Assembly: GCA_029817715.1 (NCBI GenBank)
Contig: JARUPY010000537.1
Coordinates: 744,001-808,000 of the forward strand
From: Melastoma dodecandrum
Taxonomy: Eukaryota; Streptophyta; Magnoliopsida; Myrtales; Melastomataceae
Direction of reading: 5' to 3'
Length of the DNA stretch: 64,000 nt
Of this stretch, positions 10,602 through 21,479 are shown piece after piece; positions within the stretch are counted from its first letter, which is position 1, and every line of letters begins with the position of its first letter. Under the pieces are notes generated by a model that was not told the DNA's origin, did not search any database, and saw only the letters and a program-made list of their open reading frames with translations. Position numbers and translations under genes: made by a program.

Positions 10602-13600
10602 TCAGCAAACCAAATCCTTGATGGAGCGGAGTTTCACTGTGGCCTCGCGGATATCCATCCTTTCTCCCGGTGACTCTCTGCAACAACCGATCCCAACTTC
10701 AAACACCTTCGCCAGGCATTCTTTCACCCTCCTCGGAGCACGGATGCTCGATCCCCTGCCCAACTCATCTGTAAACATAGAAGGGTCCGAAATTACTGTC
10801 GCTCTTTCCGGCAATGCAGCTTCGCAGTAGCTTCGAATGTTCCAAGCATCTTCGAACATGTCATCGGTCGGTCTCTTTGCCGTGAACATCTCCAATAGTA
10901 GGATTCCGTAACTGTAGACGTCGCCTTCCCTCGACACTTGGCATCCTATGCCGTACTCTGTGGGATTCATATTCGATGGCCATTATCACATTCTTATACT
11001 AGCACGTGCAAACTAAATCTATATGTTCATTTACACATAATCAACGCACCTGGAGGGCTGTAGCCGATGGTTCCTCTCACCCCCAAGGAGCTTACTTGTG
11101 AAATGACTTCGGAGGTGGATAAAATCCTCGAGAGGCCAAAATCACCAAAATGCGCCGTCATCTCGGCATCCAATAAAATGTTGCTCGGCTTCAGATCACA
11201 GTGAATAATTGACGTCTCACACTCATGGTGGAGATATTCCATCGCACAAGCGATATCGATGGCAACACTCAGCCTTTGGACGAAAATTAACTTCCGGTGC
11301 AATCCCATTGCTACAACTTTAGGATGAATCCAATCATCCAAGCTTCCGTTTTCCATGTACTCATACACAAGAGCCTTAATTTCGTTACCTTGGAAGTCAA
11401 TGGTCGAGCAAGCAGTGAAAATCTTAATGAGATTCCGGTGTCTGATGTTCCTTAATGCCTCACACTCTGCCAAAAAGCCTCTTGACGCTGCTCGATTTTT
11501 TAGATTGAAAATCTTAATGGCTACCATATGATGAAGTTCTCCAAGGATCCCTTTGTACACAGATCCAAAGCTGCCAGCACCGATTAGGTTGTTTTGGTTG
11601 AGCCCTTCGGTTGCCCTTACTATATCTTCATATGAAACTTGAGGAAAAGGACCTCCGGGAACCAACCTGGACTGTGGCGTTACGTCTCTTCTCCTTTTTC
11701 TCTTATTACACATACATATCGCCAGCAATAAAAACACAACAAATAAGAAAGCAATCCCGATGGAGGTCGCAATGATCACCTTCAACAATATTTTTCTTCT
11801 GCCCTTCATTTGAGGTGTAGGACAGCTCGGTAAGTCTAGTGCAGAAATCCCACCACAGAGTTTGTCATTTCCAATGACCGAGACCTTGCTGGCATTCAGG
11901 AATACTCCTTGATTCGGAACTTCTCCCTGGAAATGGTTGAAAGACAAGTTAAGATATGTAAGCCGAAAATTTACTAGAAATTTCGGAATCTCGCCGGAGA
12001 AGTTATTCTGTGACAGGTCTATGTATTGGGTCGCTTGCAGAGGCCTCAGAAATGTCGAGATGTTGCCTTCAAATAGATTATTCCCCATGTGCAATTCCTC
12101 CAAGCTAGTGCAACGACCGAGACTTTCCGGTACTTGTCCTGACAATCTGTTCTCCTGCAAATACAATCTCCCCAAGTTGTTGAGGTCGCCAATTGCATGT
12201 GGCAGGACTCCAGAAAGTTTATTCTGCGACAAATCCAGGAAATCCGACAAGGAAGATATGCTGAGGACTTGCGAGGGGATGGCGCCGCTGAGATTGTTCT
12301 GAGACAGATCCAACCTGATCAAGTCTTGGCATTTCCCTAGGCTTGTCGGAATTCTCCCTCCTAATACATTTCCAGCCAATGACAATGCCGTCAGCATTGT
12401 CAAATTACCAAGAGAAGATGGGATTTCCCCCGAGAATCCGCTGTACGCCACTTGAAGACTCTTCAACTGGTGGAGCCTACCGATTTCAATAGGGAGGTTA
12501 CCGGTAAATCGGTTCCCGCCCACTGATAGACTTTCTAGGTTGCGGAGATTTCCGATGCTCCTAGGGATGGTTCCAGTCAGTCGATTTGACTCTATAAACA
12601 GGATATTCAAATTTGATGATGAGTTCCCTATAGACTGAGGTAGCGTTCCCCCGAAATTGTTGTCGTTGAATGCCATAACCCACAAATCGCTGGAGTTGAG
12701 CGAGTCTATGAACGTCAAGTCGCCGGATGTGCCGCTGCCCAATTGATTAACAGAAATACTCAACACCTGCAGCCGATTTAGGTTGTTGAGAAGGGGCACT
12801 GGGCCACTGAAATTGTTTGCAGCTATCTCCAGGCTCAGAAATTTAGTTGTATTGGCTATGGAAGGAGGAATAAGTCCAGTCAAATGATTATAAGTTAAAC
12901 TGAGGTATAGGAGATTAGGAAGAGTGATCCAGAGATCCGGAGGGAGACCGCCCTCGAGTTGGTTGATAAAAAAACCTATGTGTTCAAGAGAGGTTATGTT
13001 AAAAATCGAAGAGGGCATTGTACCAGAAAAGAAGTTTTCTCCCAGGACAAGCCAACGCAGTTTATTCAGTTGTCCAAGAGAGGATGGGATGGTTCCCCAG
13101 AAATAGTTGCTCATGAAGCTAAGGAATTCCAGAGACGAGAAGTTGCTGAAGAAATCAGGGAACTTCCCTGTCAGATTGTTGTTGCTGAATTGGATGTAGC
13201 GAAGCTCCGACAAAGCTGCTAGTCCACGAGGTATCTCTCCAACAAGCATGCTGTTTCCCAGCGCTATATCTCTTAGGTTTGTGCAGCCCGAGATGTTCCC
13301 TGGGAGCTGACCGGAAAACGAGTTATTATCTAGGCGCAACCCTGACAACCGACGCAGGTTGCCTATTTCAGGTGGGATCTCGCCCGTAAAGCCGTTGTTG
13401 TTGATGTCTAGTATCCTAAGGAAGCTGAGATTCCCAATGGACGGTGGCAATGTCCCCACGAGTCCCGAGCGTGGAAGCTCTAATTTGGTCACACGCAAGT
13501 GACGACGGCCGCAAGTGATGCCCGACCAGTGACAGAAGTCGACCGTGTCATTCCATGAGCTAAAGATCCCATCAGGGTCCCCGAATACACGCCTCCTGAA

Positions 13601-13717
13601 CTCGAGCAACGTGGCACGGTCGGTTTCGTTGCTCCTGATCACTCCTAGCACCGTAGAACCTGAAAGCAAAAACAGAAAAATGGACGTGATGACAGAGCAG
13701 AAGATTAGCGAATCCAT
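10602..13717 (-). CDS. LRR receptor-like kinase, subfamily XII, non-RD
   Basis: Two exons (13717-11050 and 10957-10602) encode 1007 residues. The intron (11049-10958) starts GTGCG and ends CACAG; phase 1 splicing restores the kinase motif PPEYG. Order: signal peptide (about 1-25), LRR N-terminal cap with D-F-C-H-W, roughly twenty LRRs of the L-x-x-N-x-F/L-x-G-x-I-P type, C-terminal cap with LCGG, membrane segment about 642-668, KRKRRR stop-transfer, then the kinase. Kinase motifs are intact: GAGSFG (about 712), VAIK, catalytic HCD (about 838) and DFG (about 858). Cys in place of Arg before the catalytic Asp makes it a non-RD kinase, as in EFR, FLS2 and Xa21, the pattern-recognition receptors of subfamily XII. 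The intron in the kinase domain also fits this group. The frame is open to 13747 but only by a GTG, so the ATG at 13717 is the start. The ligand cannot be told from sequence. Its tandem partner is at 21480-24555. Confidence 0.95.
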
Positions 13718-14455
13718 AAGAAATGACGAGTACGAGTTATGTTTCACCCAAAATTTGTCCGATTTTCAAGACTTTGCCGCGTTCTGGGGGATGACCTTGG
13801 AGTCTACGGGAATGGACAAACACTTTATTTTTTTTTTTCTGAATAAAATGGAAACGGGTGACTTTGTTTACTTTGACTTATTAAATAGGTAAAATATATT
13901 ATAATATCTAAAATTATTACAAAACATTTTATTTTTTCAAAAATTTAGTTTGTTATACGATTTTTGTTACTAAATTTTACTTTTATATTAAATTTAGTCA
14001 ATCTTAAATTTCATCTAACGAATATCAACCAAGGCCTTAATATAGTTTCATATATGTCCTAAAATATGTCCTAAAAACTACCGTTCAACTTCGGCTTCCA
14101 ACTTCCTTAATCTAGCCATTAAAATCCTAAAATAAAAAAAAAACATATGATAGGTTTCAATATTATTTTCAATTTTTGAGAAGAGACTTTTATGTTTATC
14201 TTATTAATAATATCTTTCATTATTTTTTTAAAGTTTTAACTTTAATTAGTAAATTGGCTTGGAACCGTGGCTTCAAAGATCATGGAACTAATTCGAGTTA
14301 CCTATCCAATAATTACTTGATTTTATTATATTTTTGAAAATTTGTATATTTTTATAAATATATTTTTCCACAATAGTTCACAATTTAAAACGTCATCGGA
14401 TAATTCAATAGGGATACTTAAAACTTGCATCATAATTGCATGTTTGCATCCGGCA

Positions 14456-14720
14456 GTGTATTCTAAGATCGACTTATAGTCTGGTTATTGTCGGGTGAGG
14501 GATAAGAATGTGAAGAAAATTACGTTTCAGATTACGAGATTTTGGTTATGTCCTTTTGGCTAACGAATGTCCTGGCTATTTTCATGGAGTTGATGAATCG
14601 AGTGTCTCGACTATACTTAGATCAGTTTGTACTGATTGTATTCATCGATGGTATATTGGTGTATTCGGCGAGTGTAGAGGAGCATGAAGCTCGCTTGCGG
14701 GGGACGGTGTTGAGAGTTTG
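14456..14720 (+). pseudogene. Ty3/gypsy reverse transcriptase relic
   Basis: Conceptual translation shows the reverse-transcriptase blocks of a plant Ty3/gypsy retrotransposon in order: F-S-K-I-D-L, S-G-Y, the C-P-F-G region, then in a second frame L-T-N and F-I-D-G-I-L-V-Y-S. The coding is dead: there is an in-frame TAG after the K-I-D-L block, a one-base frameshift within the PFG-LTN region, and the second catalytic Asp of the usual IDD motif is Gly. No LTRs, integrase or protease are found beside it. Confidence 0.8.
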
Positions 14721-14743
14721 AAACAGCTCGAGTTGCATGTATA

Positions 14744-16175
14744 GTTGAGCAAGTATGAGTCCCCAAATTATTAAATATATATTAAAACTTTGGCATTTTT
14801 TTTCAGTTTAGCTTAACATTTAAAAAATATCGCCTTACATCTTAACGTCAGGACATTATCTCAATTATATCATCTGTTAGTTGTCCCCCCCTAAGAGAGG
14901 CCTTCGTATCACTGACATGGCTACTAACACCGTCAAATATATCATAAACTTTCTCACTTATTTTTTCGATTTATCCTAATAATTGGAGAATATCTTCGTT
15001 TAACCTAGCATTATTACATATTATTAAGTCATCTCAAAATTATCATTCGTCGGACCCAACCCTTAACGACATCCGATTTGGCACTAAAGTGTACCTTAGA
15101 TGCTGCTTAATGCGGTTCTGATCCAAAGACCAATTAGGTTTCCTCAAATCACACACATACTATAATCAATCAATAAAGTCCAACCACCCCATCCCTTCGC
15201 ACCCTATCCTCCACCCTAAACCTCTCCCCAGCCAAAGAAGAATATGAAGAGATGAGTAGAATAAGAGCAAAATAATGTAATCAAACTTTCAAAAACGGAT
15301 TGGAGATGCAAACTCTATTTACCACAATAAGAGGGGTTGTAAGACTCCTACACAACATGAATCGGGTTGCATTGAACGCTTAATAGTGGGGGGTTGGGGT
15401 CGAGGTTTCGGGCGAGGATGAAGGCTGGGGTCACGGAGAGGCTTATGGTCATGGCCGGGTGGGAAGGGACTGTTGCGAGTTAGAGTTTGTTGATTGATTT
15501 TAGTTCAGGTGCGATTTGAGGAAAATTAATTGAGATTGGTTTTAAACAGCGTTAAAATGGCAATTAAGGTACACATAAGTGCCAAGAGACCCCATTAGGG
15601 ATTGGTTGCCCGCCCAATGTCGGAGTGAATCGATCTAAGTAGGACACCTAATTACGACCCACAAGTATGACTGTGTAGAGTAGATTTTGTATCCAAAACT
15701 TCTTCGGTTAGGACCAAAGTTTAAAGTTTAGAGTAGGAAAATTGGTTGTAGTCGTCGGTAAGTCAACCTCTGAAATTGATGGAGTTGACTGACTTGACTT
15801 GGGACTTTTAAAAGAAAAAAAAAAACAAAGAATTGAGCGGGTTCGATACGGCAGCTTGTGGACAAGTAGTTCTCGGCACGACATTAGATGAATAATATAT
15901 TTACACTATTTGTATTTGCACATGATTGTGTTCATCTCAGTAATGGATTTATGATTGTTTTGATGTTAAATGTTTCATGAAAATACAAATTAATTTTGTT
16001 GTGACAAAAAAAATGCTAATAACATTTAATCTTTCTTTTAAAGCATTTGTCATGATATCATTATATATTCCTTGAGAAAAAAAAAATGGATTCCAATACT
16101 GTCACAAAAAAATATTAAAATAATGTAGAATATTATAAACATATTTAAAAAATAATTTTAAATTTTAAAAAAATT
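14744..16175. repeat. Duplicated block set A
   Basis: Three consecutive sub-blocks (about 14744-15590, 15600-15880, 15888-16175) recur at about 18727-19500, 20972-21300 and 20089-20355 at roughly 85-90% by eye. The second and third are in swapped order in the other copy. Shared wording includes ttatctcaattatatcatctg, gggttcgatacggcagcttg and atttgcacatgattgtgttc. None is coding. With the tandem receptor kinases they mark an old local duplication that was later rearranged. Confidence 0.65.
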
Positions 16176-16601
16176 AACTAGGGTAAGGGATCGTGATGGG
16201 TTATCGTGATCCGAGGTTTCTGGTGAGTCGTTATACTGGGACGAGTGATACACGGTGAGCGGTGAGAAGATCCAGAGAGTCGGGTAGAGGATTTTCTACG
16301 AAGACTCGGGGTGGGATTTCTCGGGGCTTGTAATCGTGTAACTTCTTGGTTATAGTGGATGATTAAGGTGGACCTCTCTGTGGACGTAGGCCGGTTTGGC
16401 CGAACCAGGTAAATCTGTGCGTCGGACATCGTTTCTTGTTTCATTTTTTTTTTCTGCATTTCGTCATCGGCGCCGACAGTTCCCGCCCAGCAGAAATGAT
16501 TAGTAAGCCGAACCGAGATGTACTTGCACAAGTAAACACACTATCCACCAGTGAGCGTATGGAGAAGGCAATGTATCATTTAGTGCTACAACCGAAGATG
16601 T

Positions 16602-16610
16602 CTCATGTAC
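16602..16610. repeat. Target-site duplication, left (CTCATGTAC)
   Basis: Nine bases identical to 18009-18017 directly flank the palindromic element. Nine bp is the standard Mutator duplication length. Confidence 0.9.
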
Positions 16611-18008
16611 AGAAAGCGGCTAACGTTACGTGCACGTAACCGTTACGTGCTTTACTAGTTACTAAAATTTTTTTAGTAATATTACTAAAAATCGACATTT
16701 TTTAGTAAAAGTTTTAGTAAATTACTAAAAAAAATTAGTAATTTGTTACTAACTTTTCACTGTTTGAATATTAGTAAAGTTACTAAATCACATTACTAAA
16801 CTTTTTAGTAATCGATTACTAAAAAGTGGTGGTCAGTTTCGTAACTGATTACTAAGAAAACGGTGACTTTACAGTTTATTTTAGTAATCGTTACTAAAAA
16901 TTCACTGTAGAACTTTAGTAATCGATTACTAAACTTTTCGTTTTTTTTAGTACACGGTTACTAAAAAATTTAGTAATTGGTTTTAAAAACTTTCCGAATC
17001 GTCAAACAGTGAAAAATTAGTAACGTTTACTAATTTTTTTTGAGAAATTTAGTAATGATTTACTAATTTTGTAACCGAATTTAGTAATGATTTACTAATT
17101 TTGTAACCGAAATTAGTAAATTACTGTTTGACATAGTAAAGTCGTTAGTAAATTACTAAAATTTTGTATTACTTTTCGTAATCAGTTACTAAATTGTGAA
17201 AAAAATTTAGTAAACAATTACTAAAAGTTTTAGTAATTTACTAAACAGAACAGTACACTCCGAACCTAAAAACAAACCAGCTTTCGATGTGAAATTACAA
17301 ATCTACCCTTGCGGTTAAAGCTGGTTTGTAAGCTGGTTTGTAAGGGTAGATTTGTAATTTCACATCGAAAGCTGGTTTGTTTTTAGGTTCGGAGTGTACT
17401 GTTCTGTTTAGTAAATTACTAAAACTTTTAGTAATTGTTTACTAAATTTTTTTCACAATTTAGTAACTGATTACGAAAAGTAATACTAAATTTTAGTAAT
17501 TTACTAACGACTTTACTATGTCAAACAGTAATTTACTAAATTCGGTTACAAAATTAGTAAATCATTACTAAATTTCCCAAAAAAAATTAGTAAACGTTAC
17601 TAATTTTTCACTGTTCGACGATTCGGAAAGTTACTAAAACCAATTACTAAATTTTTTAGTAATCGTGTACTAAAAAAAACGAAAAGTTTAGTAATCGATT
17701 ACTAAAGTTCTACAGTGAATTTTTAGTAACGATTACTAAAATAAACTGTAAAGTCACCGTTTTCTTAGTAATCAGTTACGAAACTGACCACCACTTTTTA
17801 GTAATCGATTACTAAAAAGTTTAGTAATGTGATTTAGTAACTTTACTAATCTTCAAACAGTGAAAAGTTAGTAACCAATTACTAATTTTTTTTAGTAATT
17901 TACTAAAACTTTTACTAAAAAATGTCGATTTTTAGTAATATTACTAAAAAAATTTTAGTAATTAGTAAAGCACGTGATGGTTACGTGCACGTAACGTTAG
18001 CCGCTTCC
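16611..18008. mobile_element. Non-autonomous palindromic Mutator-like element
   Basis: The element is almost wholly an inverted repeat: arms 16611-17310 (700 bp) and 17342-18008 (667 bp) around a 31-bp centre, flanked by a perfect 9-bp duplication. The arms look about 97% or more identical. The 33-bp length difference is explained by a 32-bp tandem duplication in the left arm (17048-17079, 17080-17111) plus one extra base at the left tip. The outer ~40 bp (aagcggctaacgttacgtgc...) matches the ends of the coding MULE at 24670-34023, and the arm's inner end carries the same box (gtgaaattaca..tctaccct). Between these boxes the arms consist of repeated AGTAA/TTACT units, often as small palindromes such as ttagtaatcgattactaa. 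There is no coding capacity. It most likely moves using a transposase from a related coding element. Confidence 0.9.
17048..17111 (+). repeat. 32-bp tandem duplication in the left arm
   Basis: Two identical adjacent copies start tttagtaatgatttact. Only one copy exists in the right arm near 17535-17575. It arose after the palindrome formed and is the main difference between the arms. Confidence 0.85.
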
Positions 18009-18017
18009 CTCATGTAC
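18009..18017. repeat. Target-site duplication, right (CTCATGTAC)
   Basis: Identical to 16602-16610 on the other side of the palindromic element. Confidence 0.9.
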
Positions 18018-18726
18018 ATAGTCCTTTCCACGTGTTGATATTGAGGAAGTATGTAGCTATTCCATGACACGTTTTGGAGGAGGATGTGGAAGTGAGTGAG
18101 CAAGGATGTACGTATTATGCTTGATATGTGGTGCATGGACTGTAAATATGATGTAAGGTGTGTTATGTGGACACATTGAAGAGAGACATATACGAAGCAT
18201 TAAACAGAGGGAAAGATGGTTCCAGACTCATTCATATTGGGATTCCATGTCGAGAAATATTGGCATTGTCTCTTTCAACGTGTCATATCAAAATTACCCC
18301 TTTGTCAATAATTCTTAGCTTTCATAGACAACTATTACGAAAGAGAAAATATTTTTCATTTTATTTAATTAATTTAAGAAGAAAATTGATTAAACAATGA
18401 TTTATTTTGAAATTTTAATTAATATAAAAGTAATCGAGAATTTGCATTTTTAATACATAAATATTGTGAAAATCTATAGACGAGTTTTTATATAAAATAT
18501 TAATATCGATATTTTATTTGAAATGATATTTTATTTGAAGTATGAGAACATTACAATGAAGAAATTTAAAGCTTATTTAGTTCATGAAAATTTTCTCAAT
18601 TTAAAGCTTTCAATTTTTTAATAAGTTATAAAAACTCATGAAATTTATTCTCCAAATTTTCTTCATTTTTAGAAAATTTTGAAGATATTATTTACTCTTT
18701 TTTAGAATTTTTTAAATCTCAAATTA

Positions 18727-19500
18727 TCAAATATATATTGAAACTTTGGCACTTTTTTCAGATTAGCATAACATTTAGAAAATATCGCCTTACATCTCAT
18801 TTGGACATTATCTCAATTATATCATCTGTTAGTTATCCCCCCTAATACAGGCCTACGTGACACCGACATGGCAATAAACACCGTCAAATATATCCTAAAC
18901 TTTCTCACTTACTTTTCCGATTTATCCTAACAATTGAAAAATATCTTCGTGTAACCTAACATTATTACATATTATTACGTTATCTCAAAATTATCATTCA
19001 TTAGACCGAACCTTTAACGACGTCCGATTTGGTTCTAATGTGTACCTCAGGCCAAAGGCCAATTAGGTTTCGTCAAATCACACACGGACTAAAATCAGTC
19101 AATAAACTCTAACCACCCCATCCCTTGCCACCCTATCCTCGACCGTAAGCCCCTCCCAGACCCTGACCCCGACCAAAGAAGAACATGAAGAGATGAGTAG
19201 AATAAGAGCAATAGAATGTAACCAAACTTTCAGAAAAGGATTGGAGATGTAAACTCTATTTACCATAACAAGAGAGGTTGTAAAACTCCTACACAACATG
19301 AAATAGGTTGCATTGCACAGTTAATAGTTGGGGTTGGGATCGAGGCCCGGGGCAAGGATGGAGGCTGGGGTCAGGGAGAGGCTTAGGGTCGTGGCTGGGT
19401 GGGAAGGGACAGTTGTGAGTTAGAGTTTGTTGATTGAGGTTAGCCCGAGTGCGATTTGAGGAAAATTATTTGATATTAGCGCCAAGTCAGACCCCATTAG
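18727..19500. repeat. Duplicated block set B, first member
   Basis: This matches 14770-15590. Part of it (gttaggttacacgaagata.. and ggataaatcgg.. on the opposite strand) recurs inverted at about 19540-19620, so the block also forms a local inverted repeat that closes at the hairpin 19666-19746. The remaining members of set B are at about 20089-20355 and 20972-21300. Confidence 0.6.
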
Positions 19501-19665
19501 GGGTTGTGTTAACGAAAAATAATTTTAAAATAACTTTTTGAAGTTAGGTTACACGAAGATATTTTTAAATGATAGGGTAAATCGGAAAAAGTTGAGAAAT
19601 TTTTAGGATATATTTGATAATTTGATCAAGATTAAACATAGTACTGACAGTGCGCCAGTAGGCCT

Positions 19666-19746
19666 CCGTTAACAGGAAATGCTAACGGAGTATATAATTG
19701 AGATAACGTCTCAATTATATACTCCGTTAGCATTTCCTGTTAACGG
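19666..19746. repeat. Perfect 38-bp hairpin with 5-base loop
   Basis: Arms 19666-19703 and 19709-19746 are exact complements around taacg. The arm begins ccgttaacaggaaatgc. Its inner part (tctcaattatata) is related to wording in the flanking duplicated block. A transcript through it would fold into an uninterrupted 38-bp stem. Confidence 0.9.
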
Positions 19747-21479
19747 TCAATGTTGGGATTTCAGAACATTTTTCAAATATTAGACTAAATCGAAAAAAAT
19801 GTCAAAGTTCAGAATATCTTTGATAATTTGACATTTAAAAAAAAATACAATTTTCTTGAAAATTTTTAGACCAATCAAACAACCCATGCAAATTTCTTTT
19901 GTACACATGAAAACTCTATATTAAATTAAGATACCTTCTATTAAACATGGATTGTACCAATTATATTATACCTTGACGTTTCTCATCAATAGAATATTAT
20001 CACAAGTGTTGATATTCATTAAATTATCAATAGAATATTAAATATTGTTCAATAAAAATGTTTTATTTTTTCAATATTTTTACTAAAATAATATATTTAC
20101 AGTATTTGTATTTGCACATGATTGTGTTCTTCTCAGTAATGGATTTGTGATTATTAAATGTTTCATGAAAATACAAATTAACTTTGTTGTGACGAAAAAT
20201 GCTAATAACAGTTGATATTTTTTAAAAACATTTGTCATGATATCATTATATATTTCCTGAGAAACAAAAATGGACTCCAACACTGTCACACAAAATTATT
20301 AAATTTATGTAGAATATCATAAACATATTTAAAAAATAATTTTAAATTTTATTAAGTAATCATAAATCAAATATCTATAAATTTATTTTTCATAACTGAA
20401 AATTTTATTTAGAGAAATGATACTCCTATCGCAATATACACCCTATTGCGACAAATCCATTTGACAAATTAGATTTGTGTAGAATTGCAGCCACTTCTAA
20501 AATAATTTTAATTTTTATAATTTACGTTTAATAAAAATTATAACCTAATAAAGATAATCCCTCTCTTAGCCAATGTTTAGTGGACAAAGCATACTTTTAC
20601 CGGTTATTAGGAGACGCTTGTTTGGAATTATGAAAGTTTTTAAAAAATATAAATATATTTATAGTATTTGAAATTTAATATTTTTTTTAAACAAACTAAA
20701 TATTTCTGACTTGTTGAATAAACTGTGAACGGGGTGGTGACTTTCGACTCGACGTATAAGCAAATGGTTTCTAAATTTTAACATGACAAAAGACTTATAT
20801 TTACTGGTTACTGAAGATGTATAAGGAAAAAAAACTAGTGTCAGAAATTTTGATCTTACCATACTCTTTTGGACTGGAGTTTCCATTTAAATATCTGAGA
20901 AATTAATATGACCAAAACATCTTTCTTTTTTAATGTTAAACTGAAAAAAATGGAATGGAAAGCAAAGTTGTCGTTTGGTTGCCGGCCCAATGTCAGAGTA
21001 AATCGATACGGGTAGGACACCTAATTACGATTGGTAAGTCTTTTGAAAAATGTAAATTTTGTATTCAAAATATTTTTAGGCTATCCTAAACTTCTTATTA
21101 CTTGAACCAAATTTGATGTCGGTTGGCACCAAAGTTGAAAGGTTAGAGTAGGGAAATTAGTAGTTGTCTTTTGTAGTCGTAGGTAAGTCAACCACCGAAA
21201 TTGATAGAGTTGATTGACTTGACTTGGGACTCTTAAAAGGAAAAACAAAGAATTGAGTGGGTTCGATACGGCAGCTTGTGGACAAGTTCTCGGCATGAGA
21301 CTAAAAACAGACCGGACCGATTGTTATTTACCCCGAAAGTAGTTTTGGGATTTGATTTATTGATGTTGAAAGAAAGCCCCCCAATAGAAAGTAGATATCA
21401 TCATCCACTGTAACAAGAAACTAAAAACTTTTATGAATGGCACAACCCTGCTCCGATTATCTGTGAAGTATTCAAAATT

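Larger units (their letters stand above)
13718..16601. other. Intergenic DNA between the two receptor kinases, left part
   Basis: This holds a repeat relic near 13880-14200 (similar in opposite orientation to 52480-52640), a dead Ty3/gypsy fragment (14456-14720), the duplicated blocks at 14744-16175, and a GC-richer patch (16190-16600) into which the palindromic element at 16611 is inserted. No intact gene is seen. Confidence 0.6.
18018..21479. other. Intergenic DNA between the receptor kinases, right part
   Basis: No gene is seen. It contains the second copies of the duplicated blocks (about 18727-19500, 20089-20355, 20972-21300), an inverted partial copy of the first block (about 19510-19830) and a perfect hairpin (19666-19746). 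The remainder is AT-rich and unremarkable. Confidence 0.6.

Noticed and set aside
13718..13747. Longer N-terminus for the first receptor kinase
   Set aside because: The upstream codon is GTG, not ATG. The signal peptide is complete from the ATG at 13717.
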